From: Phytophthora sp. 'mugwort'
Taxonomy: Eukaryota > Oomycota > Peronosporomycetes > Peronosporales > Peronosporaceae
Assembly: GCA_033558025.1 (NCBI GenBank)
Contig: JAUCEF010000007.1
Span: forward strand, 8,556,001-8,620,000
Direction of reading: 5' to 3'
DNA: 64,000 nt
The position numbers and the translations under genes were made by a program. The notes below the pieces were generated by a model. That model searched no databases. It had not been told where the DNA came from and was given only the letters and a program-made list of their open reading frames with translations. Shown here one piece after another: positions 31,183 to 41,600 of this stretch; within the stretch, counting starts at the first letter, position 1, and the number at the start of each line of letters is the position of its first letter.

Positions 31183-34100
31183 TCAACGTTGCAGGAATTG
31201 GTTCAACACGCACACATTGCGGCGGTCTTGCAACAACCATTCGGGATGGAGCGCCGCAGTACCTTGAGTCCGTTTCACTCGCTGCTTGAATTCTTCCTGC
31301 TCAGTTTGGATGGCGTCCAGCAGTTTTTGCCAATCAGCCCCTTGATCCTGGTGTTTAACGTGTCCAGCGTTGCACGCCTTGACCTGATCTCGCTTGGTTT
31401 GGATCACGAGCTGGAATGCATAAAGTCCTATCGTCCAGACCTTGAGCCAAATGACAACGATTGATAGCCAAGTTAGACCACCATGAGTGGCAAAGGTGAT
31501 CCCTAAAATGGCGCTGTGCGTACCTGGTGCTTCTGTGCTTCATACGCGAGCTTTGATGAGCGTTTGGAATGCTCACGAGATCCTTTCGTCGTGGCAAAAG
31601 ACGCGTCAGATGCCAAACCAAGCTCCAGACTGCGGTGGATGCCCTTCGTCATTTTCTTCAATATCCGTTGACTGCATTCGTGAAAAAAATGCATGTCACG
31701 GTTCACAAAAGGCAGCATCGTGATGAGAATAGTAAAACGATGCGCTGCCACGATTAGCATCTGGAACACATTCAAATCAATGGTATCTCTCGAAAGCAAA
31801 TTGGGGTCGAAGTACAGTGCGTGCCACCTCTGCCGAATCGGAGAGATCACTTTGTTCACGAAAAAATCCTGCGCCGCCTTTGTCTCGTTCAATGGAATCG
31901 AACCTTGCAACAATGCGCTGCTGAGTCTGCACAAAATCACTAAAACGGTCAGTGAATCAACATTTTTACTCCATTTGACACAAACCGTACTCACTTTTCG
32001 TAGTTGACGTAGATCTGAAGACGATTAGGATCAATCAACATGCCACACCACGAGATGCAACGCTCCGACTCAAGAGCTCTGGATTCCACGGCCTGTTCAC
32101 CATCACTGCCAATCTCAAAATTTGCTTGACTCTTGGAGATGTTTACAGAGCACCCGTATTCCTCATTCCCTTCGTGCATCACCTCAAAGAACTTCTGGGC
32201 CCTTTTCCGATCCGTCGTAATGTACAAGAAGTCATCGGTGTAGCGAAACAATTGTTCATGCTGGCAGCAAGAAACAGGTACAATGGCTGGGTTACATACT
32301 TCCGGCAGGCGCTTGCGAAGTACACGTCGCTCAAAATGGGCATAATACATGTTGCACAATGTCGTCGAGAGCACGGAACCTTGAGGGATACCACACCGCT
32401 GGACATACTCGTGTCCTTCAATCTGAACGACGTTCGCGGATAAATGCTCCTTTAACAACTGGAGCGCTTTCGTTTTTGTCAGATAGTCATAAAGAACACC
32501 GTCCACAAACATTGTGTGTTTCTTCTTGGACTGAGCTGCAACTTGGTCGAAACCGAGTAATTCGCCAGAAGGGAACGCCGGACGCTCCAACTTAAAGAAG
32601 AAAGAAGACGTTAGCAGTAATTCATCACTATCCATTGACGACGAGATTGGCGCGACCTGGTGTCCAACCCAATGCTTGCGGATAAGGTACTCGTCTTCTT
32701 GCATCGCCTTCTTGACTATTTGATAAAGCTTTCGGGGTCGAATCGTATCAAAACAGCGTTCAACGTCTACAGTCACGCAGTAAACCATAGGAGTATTTCT
32801 GAAAGAATGCCGTCGTTCGGCGCAGTGAGGACAATGGGAAATCTTGTGAAAGAGCGGCTTGAGCTGCTTGTAGATTTCGTCAATGTTTCGGACCGATGCT
32901 CCAAGAAGTCGCTTGGGCTGTCGCTCCATCTCAAAAGTTAGGACTCGATGAACTGCTTCCATGGATCTGTTTACCGAGGCCGTACTTTGATCCACGGCGG
33001 TGGATAAATTCATGAGTGGCCGAACTCCGCTCGACTTTGGTAGCAGCCGCAGTCGTGAAGTAGCTAACTGGCGTTCGTTTGGCAAGGATTGCTCGTTGGA
33101 AGCTTGCAGAATTCCTCCTTCCAAGTCATCGAGACCAAGTGAACTGCCGCATGACAAGCACAATTCTTAGAACTCGACAATGCAAACCCCATAACAACAT
33201 GTATCGGTACCTGATCACATTCCACACTGGGCGTTGGTAATACGATATCTCATTCGCCATTCCCTCTGCCTCGGTAATATAAAACAAGTTTCGCAACAGT
33301 GGAAAGACTAGCGACGATATGACCCACCATAGCAAGTCCTCAAAGAGCTGATAGCGTTTGACTCGTTCGTTTGGTGGACTAGATGCAAAAAAAATAAGCG
33401 AAGCAGGTAGATAAGCTAATGGGAATATGTCAAGCTCGTCGAAATAGGAGAACTATACCAGAATGTCCCGTTCGATTGAACTTTCATCCATTCCACTTTC
33501 GTCACCTGAAACTCATTCACACACTTCACAAGAGACACAGTAAGCACAAAACACCATTGGTTTAAGTCAGTCTACAAGCAAGTGTAAACGCTTACCTTTC
33601 TAAGCGAAAAGACGTCAAACTTTCGCGAAAAGATGAGCTTCTGCAACATCATTTTCACGCATTTCCAATTTTTTGTTCCCCTGTTGCCCCACAACTCTTT
33701 CGGTACAACTCCAGCTACAAGTTTACGAACCAGCCGATAAATCTTTTTCTTTGGAGTCGCAAAGGTCAGTACTTTTTTAATCTCCTCCTTGTGCTGCTGC
33801 AACTTTGCCAGGTCTGGCACTTCACGTTCCTTCCCACTGTTGGTTTCTGCCTTTTTCTGCTTCTTTTCACATCCTTCTGGACTATATTTTAATGACACTG
33901 CTGATGCATGTGATAACATTTCAATTGCTTCCTCTCTCCGTTTGCGTTTACGCGTCCCACTTGGTGCTACGCCTTCACTTTGGCTCAAATATCCGTCTTC
34001 CAGCGCCTTGCGTACGATCGGTTGGATCATCGATTGCGAGGACGCCTTTGCATGGACAGTTCTTTCCGCAATTTTTCGCTTAATACGCGGGTTTTCCGAC

Positions 34101-35210
34101 ATGAATTTGCGGAAACCAGCGTTCACTGGGACTAACTTTTGGGCCAAGTCTTCGATTTGGCAGGCTTTGAATCTCGAGACCATCGCCTGCGTCGTTGGAA
34201 TCAGATTAATCAAACGTTTCGCTAGCCGCTTCTGACCTGCAGCCTCAGGGAAAATCGATCGAAGTACCAGTGAAGCTTGAGTCCTACTAATCGGGTCACC
34301 TGTCTTGGACGCCTTTACCAATACATGCGAGCTCGCGAACACTCGATCTTTTTGAAAATAGCGCGCATACATCACGTGATTGATCGACACTTCTCGCTTC
34401 ACAGTATCAACGGAGCCATCCAACGCCGGACACTTTTGCTGACGTAAGCTTTTTCCCGTAAGCTGACAAAAGCAAGTCCAACCAACCAACACTACGTCAG
34501 TCTCTTGAACAGCTTCACTGCAGCCCTTTAAATGCAAATACTACCTGCATGAACGAGTCCGGAGTCTCCTTCAATTGCACAAAGATTGTATAATTCAGCA
34601 ACAAGTGCATCATGAGGTCATCTCCCATGAGTTCATGTAAAGATTCCCAGAGCGGTTTCTTCAGTGCAGCCACCAGAGTGTTCGGGTAGTAGCACATGAC
34701 CCCGTTCGACTGCGTCACTCGATGACCCGCAGCCCCCGGCGTGACCTCTCGATACCCAAGTGTCAGAATGTTGGCGTCCTCCCATTTGATTGTCCGCTTA
34801 CGTGCCAAAAGTCTTTCAATCACGTGATGCATCAACTCGGTCTGTCCACGAAAACAATGTGTCAGTCGTTCTAACGGTTACTCATTTCTATTGGGATTTT
34901 TACGTTTACGTGTGGGATGCAAGTGTCACAGCTCCAGGGAGGTCGGGGGAATGCTTGTACCCCTGCAGTCTGAGGCTGGATGAGGAACGTTCGATCCAGG
35001 GCAAAGATGACGTCCTGGTTGGTCACACGCGAGAGGTTCTGCTCGAGAGTGACGTCTCCATTGGCTCTGCGTTCCTCAGCGGCACTGCAAACCCACATTA
35101 ACCGGTGTATGTCTATTCAGATCGGTAGCTGTATATGTAGAGTTAGGGGCGGGCTCTCACCTCCGCAGGAACGCGCGCAACGTCGCTGCCTTCGAAAGCA
35201 GCGCTTCCAT
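31183..35210 (-). CDS. TERT: Telomerase reverse transcriptase (TERT)
   Basis: Nine exons fit: 35161-35210, 34910-35084, 34545-34841, 33596-34501, 33459-33505, 33211-33378, 31995-33143, 31524-31926 and 31183-31440, about 1150 aa. TERT copies the telomerase RNA template onto chromosome ends. The N-terminal TEN domain shows ANILTLGYREV, YYPNTLVAALKK and LMGDDLMMHLLLNYTIFVQL. The RNA-binding domain ends with VPKELWGNRGTKNWKCVK and LIFSRKFDVFSLRK (T motif). Then come motif 1 (FPLLRNLFYITEAEG), motif 2 (RLRLLPKSSGVRPLMNL), A (VTVDVERCFDTI, Asp near 674), a long fingers insertion, B' (RCGIPQGSVLSTTLCNMYYA), C (RYTDDFLYIT, catalytic Asp pair near 851), D and E (ISWCGMLID). The C-terminal extension ends after GLYAFQLVIQTKRDQ. 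The domain order separates it from the retroelements nearby. The junction at 34502-34544 is uncertain. Confidence 0.93.
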
Positions 35211-35322
35211 TAGGTTTTGAGTAAGTAATTTATTTCACTCTGATTTTCATTTTGATGTGTCCCCATAATAATGTGACCCACCCAAGGGAAGTACTTCAAC
35301 TTGACTTGGATAAGATGAATTA

Positions 35323-36302
35323 TCAAAGGTTAGAACTCACTACGTCAGGTTGTGTCCCCTCACTGAACGGTCTCATCCACTGCAGGTTGTCTAGGATATT
35401 CTGTGCGGACTCCGCCGGCTTCTCCAGGACCATCGCGTGTGACGAGTTGGCAATGGGGTTCTCCAGTGTGTAAACGTCCGGCCACTTGTCACTGAGCTCC
35501 TTAAAGACTGAAGGTAGAAACATCTTGGTGCGACTGCCGTAGTGGAAAAAGATGTTGCACTTGGGTCGCGCGAGCTGCTCTTCAGTCAAGTGCATCAGCT
35601 TGTGGCAATAAAGTGACGCCTCGATGGGGGGACTGCATGCCAGCACAGTCTCATGCGTCTTCTCGTCCTCTATCAGGGCGCCCTGCATGTAGGCGTCCAA
35701 CGACTCGCGGTCCCATGCCGCAAAATTCTTGAAATTGCGCAGATGCTCCATGGCCGCTGTTCGCGAGGGCCTAGATGGTCAAGTAAAGTAAGCATCTAAA
35801 ACAACAGCTCCACCGATACAGCTATAACTTACCACGATGACTCTCGCTGCAACGTGATCGACACGAGAAAGGTGGTAATGACGTCGGGATTCAGGTTGCC
35901 ATACACGGGCTCAAACAAGATGAGACCGTCGAACGTCCCAGGGTACTGCGCCTCAGTGTTCCACATGGCTGAGGCTCCCATCGAGTGTCCAATTCCAATC
36001 AACGGGGTGTCTTCGTTCTCGCGTTTCAGTGCGCGAGCTTGCTGCAGTACTTCGCCAGACGTCCAAGCAGTCAAGTTGGATGCTGGATGGTGCACTCTTG
36101 GTCCGGCTGGGTTGTCCAGGTCGATTTGGGCCGCCACGGACTCGTCCCGCTTGCTGCCGTGATACTTGAAGTCAAAAGTCACATACTTGGTCTTGACGGT
36201 CTGCAGCAGCGAGGAGTCTTTCAAGCGACGCACAATAGGCTCCCACGTCTCCTTGCAGAAGCCACCACCATGAGCAAACAGCAGCGTCGCAGCCTTCGAC
36301 AT
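35323..36302 (-). CDS. Alpha/beta hydrolase, group 2 copy a
   Basis: Two exons fit: 35833-36302 and 35323-35770 (intron GTAAGT to ATCTAG, splitting a Trp codon as in the other copies), about 305 aa. Elements seen are LLFAHGGGFCKETWEPIVRR, FDFKYHGSKRDES, GIGHSMGASAMWN with the nucleophile Ser, FDGLILFEPVYGN, and NSSHAMVLEKPAE with the catalytic His. At the place where group 1 copies have a candidate acid (HSGD or HSSD) this copy has HYGSR, so the acid is either elsewhere or lost. It lies 113 bp downstream of the TERT start region, same strand, and is followed upstream by a close tandem paralogue. Substrate unknown. Confidence 0.9.
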
Positions 36303-36649
36303 GGACCTGTGTGTCTCGAAGTCGATTGTGATGTGTAGTTTGAAGTCGTTGACGCACGGCAGGTCCAGGCAGGTTTTGGATGTGTTGAGTAGACTATTAT
36401 ATCGGAAGTAACGGTATAGTTGTGCACCTCTAATTCAGCAGGGTGGGACATATTAGAGGTGCAAGCTTGATAACATGTGAAGGAAGACATGACATTAAAA
36501 TTTAATTCACGATTTCATTGAATGTCGCAGGTTATCGATTGATACCGGTGCCGAAACCGAGTCCACAACTGTACAAGAATACATAATCAGAAATGTTGAT
36601 TGCTACACCTACGTTGGACGCGAAACAAAATGGTGCTTCGAGAGGTATA
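36303..36649. other. Intergenic between two tandem hydrolases
   Basis: This contains a repeated phrase TTAGAGGTGCA (near 36450) and its inverse TGCACCTCTAA (36422-36432), a short inverted repeat. No gene. Confidence 0.4.
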
Positions 36650-37616
36650 CTACAAGCACGAGTGGCGTGGGGCCGTGCGGAATGGCCCAAGTTCTGCTAG
36701 ACTCTCCACTATCTTCTGCGTGACTTCCGCTGGCTTCTCCATGACCATGACATGGGAGCTGCGTGGAATAGGCTTCCCCACTGAGTAAATGTGCGGCCAT
36801 TTCTCGTTCAGCTCCTCGAAGATGGAGGACAGGAACATCTTGGAACGGCCTCCGTTGTGGAAGAAGACTTTGCACTTGGAGCGGGCGAGCTGCTCGTCGG
36901 AGCAGAACATGGGCTTGCGGCAGTACATTGACGCTTCTAGAGCGGGGCTGCACGCCAGCGTTATCCGTCCTGTCGAGTTGTCCTCCACGAGTCCGCCTTT
37001 CATGTACGCTTCAAGTGACTCTCGATCCCAAGCCGAGAAGTTCTTGTAATTGCGAAGGTGCTCCTCCGCTGCTGCCCGGTTTGGCCTGCAATAACAAGAG
37101 ACCAACAGGTTAGTACATTCTTCTCACCTTTCCTCCCTGCTAGACATCATACCACGAAGACTGGCGTTGTAGTGTGATCGACACCAAGAAATCCGTGACC
37201 CGGTCGACGTTCATGTTTCCGTAGACCGGTTCGAACAGAACGAGTCCGTCGAAAGTGCCGGGATGCTGCAGCTCCGTGTCCCAAAACGCTCCAGCCCCCA
37301 TTGAGTGGCCGATTCCGATTAGCTGTCGATCGGGGTTCTTGCTTTTAACAGCTCGCACACGCTCCGTTGTCCAAGCTGCTAAATCACCCAAGGCATAATA
37401 CACTCGCGGAGACATTGGGTCGGTGAGATCCACCCGAGGCGCCGCGGATTCGTCACGGTTGCTCCCGTGGTATAAGAAGTCGAAGCTCACAAATTCTGTA
37501 TCCACTACAGCAGTCTGTAATAGCGTAGACTCCCGCAGTCGACGCATAATAGGTTCCCAGATTTCCTTGCATAAGCCTGCACCGTGCGCAAATAGGAGCG
37601 TTACTGTCTTCACCAT
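36650..37616 (-). CDS. Alpha/beta hydrolase, group 2 copy b
   Basis: Two exons fit: 37153-37616 and 36650-37085 (intron GTATGA to TTGCAG), about 299 aa. The frame is open 31 codons upstream of the chosen ATG at 37616 (MVKTVTLLFAHGAGLCKEIW), but that start aligns with every paralogue. The nucleophile elbow is GIGHSMGAGAFWD, followed by FDGLVLFEPVYGN. After the intron come HLRNYKNFSAWDRESLEAYM, FFHNGGRSKMFL and SSHVMVMEKPAE with the catalytic His. As in the sister copy at 35.3 kb the group 1 candidate acid is replaced (HNGG). The two group 2 genes are more alike than either is to group 1, indicating a recent tandem duplication. Confidence 0.9.
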
Positions 37617-38651
37617 TTCCCGCTGGAATTGCCGTACTGGCTCTGGAGGGCTGAAGTCGTGTCGATCAAATATTAGAATGCGGTTGCGAGCGTGGCTGGC
37701 TCCCCCCAAGACGCCACAATCTCATGTTGATTTAACACACATGTCGGCAAGTCTCAGAACGCTGGAGATTGATTTGCGTACTGACCGCGCAATGCGGTGT
37801 GCAAAAAAATAAAAAAAAAACTTATGTTTCTCGTCGATTTGCTCAGAAACTTCATTTTGTGCAATCTACCAGTTGTAGTAAACGTGAGCAAACAAACGTT
37901 ACACAAGTTTTATAAGCTTACGCATTTGCGCCACGGGTAGACGCCGTTCAGCAACAGCACTCAGCCGCACTCCGTCTCCTGATCGTCAGCGCTTGCGCCC
38001 AGACGACGGTTTCAACTACGCCGGCGCTTTCCTCGGGCGAACTCACGCGCTCTCCAACTCCATTGACGCCATGTCCACCGAACTGGCGGGAGAGCTTTAA
38101 AGCGCTGATGTCAGCTTCCATGCGCTTAAGGGACTGGACGATCTAACTTTTATTCAGTTGGGACTTGGAGACTTTACCGCCGTCGTGATCGGGTTTATGT
38201 TCAATTGGTGTTTACTTGTAGTTTTTACATGTACTGGAGATGCTTTTAAAGGGTTTGAACTCAGTAGAACATAGTATTATTTTAGTAGCGTTATGTGCAT
38301 ACATGTAAGCATTTGCTTATGCACATAACGTTACATGTATTTTGAATGTGTGAATAAGCAGTCTTCGGATTGTTCACCGAGACGATGAGGTAATCTGCAA
38401 ACCGGATTGTCGTCATCGTCTTCAAGGAGCGATTTTCCAGATTTCACTACATTGAATGCGAATAATCTTCCAAGTGTTGATTCACATGTCACCCGATCCA
38501 TTCCAGATGACTTCCGACAACTCCAGGACATCTACACAGCGTCACCTTAAAGATATACATGTACACATGTAACTGCCTGAAGCAGGCACCAAGCGATGAT
38601 CATTTTACAACTCACCAAGTGCATTTAAGGTCGACTGGGACTTTCATCGCC
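37617..38651. other. Intergenic with orphan terminal exon and hairpin
   Basis: The plus strand at about 37930-38097 reads RRRSATALSRTPSPDRQRL then DDGFNYAGAFLGRTHALSNS and IDAMSTELAGEL, ending in TAA. Composition is clearly coding-like, yet no upstream exon is visible because the adjacent DNA is a minus-strand hydrolase, so it is probably a displaced last exon. A 13-bp hairpin lies at 38289-38330. TCATTTT at 38600, 46 bp before the transporter ATG, may be part of its initiator. Confidence 0.45.
38289..38330. repeat. 13-bp inverted repeat
   Basis: CGTTATGTGCATA (38289-38301) pairs perfectly with TATGCACATAACG (38318-38330), with a 16-nt loop that can itself pair (AAGCA with TGCTT). Non-coding; function unknown. 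Confidence 0.7.
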
Positions 38652-41600
38652 ATGGTGCTGACTGAAACGAAGTTCGGCCTCGAATCGGGGCCTGCGCTCA
38701 TGGCCCAGGGCCCCCAAACTCTGCACGCCCATGTCGCGACAAGCTTCGAGGCTGCAATGGGTCGTTCGTTACCCCAAATGGAGGTGCGCATCAGCAACTT
38801 GTCCATTTCCGCGGATGTCATCGTGTCGGACGAACAAGACGCGAAACATGAACTACCAACGTTGTGGAACACTCTCAAGAAGAAAGCGACCAAATTTTCG
38901 TCGAAGAAAAATGTCGTCCGCAAGGATATCCTCAAGAGTGTCACTGGTGTCTTTAAACCAGGTACCATTACGCTTGTGCTGGGACAGCCTGGCTCCGGTA
39001 AGTCATCGCTGATGAAGGTTCTCAGTGGCCGATTCCCCATGGAAAAGAACGTCACAGTTGAAGGTGTCGTGACCTACAACGGCGAGCAGTTGCAAAACCT
39101 ATCGAAGCGTCTGCCCCAGTTGGTCTCGTACGTGCCGCAACGTGACAAACATTTTCCATTGCTCACGGTGAAGGAGACACTCGAATTTGCTCATGAATTT
39201 ACCGGCAAAATACTGATTCAGGAGAGCGAACGACGGCTGTCGAAGGGAACAGCGGAGCAAAATATTGCTGCCTTGGACACGGCCAAAGCCCTTTCCGATC
39301 ACTATCCGGATGTTGTGATCCGTCAGCTTGGTCTTGAGAACTGCCAGGACACGATCGTTGGAGACGTCATGCACCGGGGAGTCTCGGGTGGAGAACGCAA
39401 GCGTGTCACGACGGGAGAAATGGAGTTCGGCACCAAGACTGTGGTGTTCATGGACGAGATCAGTACCGGCCTGGACAGTGCTGCCACCTTTGACATCATC
39501 AACACCCAGCGTAGTGCGGCAAAGAAGATGAAGAAAACGGTTGTGATCGCACTCCTCCAGCCTGCACCAGAGGTGTTTAACCTGTTCGACGACGTGATGA
39601 TCTTAAACGAAGGCGAAGTGATGTATCACGGACCCCGCGAAGAAGTTGAGAGGTATTTCGCATCAATGGGCTTTGTTCGACCGCGTGGACGCGACGTTGC
39701 TGATTTTCTACTGGATTTGGGCACCAAGCAGCAGGATCAATATGAGCACGGATTGCCGGTTGGCATGACCACGTTCCCACTTGATCCAAGCGAGTTCGGA
39801 GCCATTTTCCGGCAGTCGCGGATTTACCAGAACATGCTCCGTACACTGCATGAACGTCACGATCCGGAGCTGCTGGCCTCTAAGACCGAGGATCTGGATT
39901 CAATGCAGGAATTTCAGCAGTCTTTTTGGGAAAGCACAGCGACTTTGATGCGCCGGCAGGGGATGCTGACGGTGAGAAACACGGCTTTCCTTCGCGGCCG
40001 AGCGATTATTATCATCGTCATGGGGCTCATCAATGCCTCGGCCTTCTGGGACGTTGATCCTACGAATATCCAAGTGATGCTAGGAGTTCTCTTTCAGTCC
40101 ATTCTCTTCTTGGCGCTCGGACAGGCCTCGCAGATCCCGACTTTCATGGCAGCTCGTGATATTTTCTACAAGCAACGTGGAGCAAACTTTTACCGCTCGT
40201 CGGCTTACGTGTTATCGTGTTCCGTTGCTCAATTGCCATTTGCTGCAGGCGAAAGTGTGATCTTCGGTACTTTGATCTACTGGTTGTGTGGATTCGTGAG
40301 CTCCGCGGAGAACTTTGTCATTTTCATCGCCTTGTTGATCCTGACAAACATGGCGTTTGCTGCTTGGTTTTTCTTCGTCACTGCCATTGCGAGCGACATT
40401 CACGTCGCTAAGCCTATTGCAATGATCTCGGTCGTCTTCTTCATTATCTTTGCCGGCTTCGTCGTCTCCAAAGACCAAATTCCAGACTATTTCATTTGGA
40501 TTTACTGGCTTGACCCAATCTCGTGGTGCCTAAGGGCAATGGCAGTCAATCAATACCGCTCGTCTTCGTTCGACGTTTGTCTGTACGAAGGCGTCGATTA
40601 CTGCAGGCAGTTTGGGATGAATATGGGCGAATACTACATGTCATTGTTCGATGTCTCGTCCGAAAAGTACTGGATTGTGCTCGGAGCTCTCTTTATGGTT
40701 GTGGCGTACACTTGTTTCATGGGCTTTGGCTTCCTTGTACTTGAGTACAAGAGGTTTGAGAGCCCTGAGCACGTGATCATAGCGAAGAAACGCACTACGG
40801 ACACGGACAAGTACGCACTCCTGGTAACCCCAAAAGCTCACTCTGGCTCACCTCGACCTACATCAGGTCGCGACTCTGCAATCCTCGACATTAAAGCAAA
40901 GGAGAAAAACTTTATCCCGTTGACGGTCGCCTTCCAAGACTTGTGGTACTCAGTCAAATCGCCGACTAACCCCAACGAATCGCTTGACTTGCTCAAAGGG
41001 ATCAGCGGATTTGCTTTGCCAGGCTCCATCACTGCGCTCATGGGCTCGTCTGGTGCTGGCAAGACGACGTTAATGGATGTCATTGCCGGTAGGAAGACCG
41101 AAGGTACCATCAAGGGCAAGATCTTGCTCAACGGCTACGAGGCCACTGACTTGGCTATTCGGCGTTCAACTGGGTATTGTGAGCAAATGGATGTCCATTC
41201 GGAGGCTGCTACATTTCGAGAAGCTTTGACCTTCAGCTCGTTCCTTCGTCAAGACAGCAGCGTCCCTGACAGCAAGAAATACGACTCGGTAAACGAATGC
41301 CTCGACTTGCTGGATATGCACGACATCGCAGATCAGATCATTCGAGGTAGCTCCATGGAGCAGATGAAGCGCTTGACGATCGGAGTCGAGCTCGCTGCCC
41401 AGCCCAGTGTGCTTTTCCTGGACGAACCGACGAGTGGGTTGGATGCACGCTCGGCCAAGATGATCATGGATGGTGTTCGCAAGGTGGCCGACAGTGGTCG
41501 CACCATCGTCTGTACGATTCACCAGCCGTCAACCGAAGTCTTTCTCTTGTTTGACAGCCTCTTGCTACTAAAACGTGGCGGTGAGACGGTGTTCTTCGGT

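Noticed and set aside
31995..33143. Reverse transcriptase as a retrotransposon
   Set aside because: Upstream TEN and telomerase RNA-binding motifs and TERT-specific order, with conserved introns, identify telomerase; no retroelement domains adjoin it.
38559..38651. Upstream in-frame ATG of transporter 1 adding 31 residues
   Set aside because: The paralogue at 58537 starts at the equivalent of 38652, and the extra residues resemble translated 5' leader, with a possible initiator at 38600.
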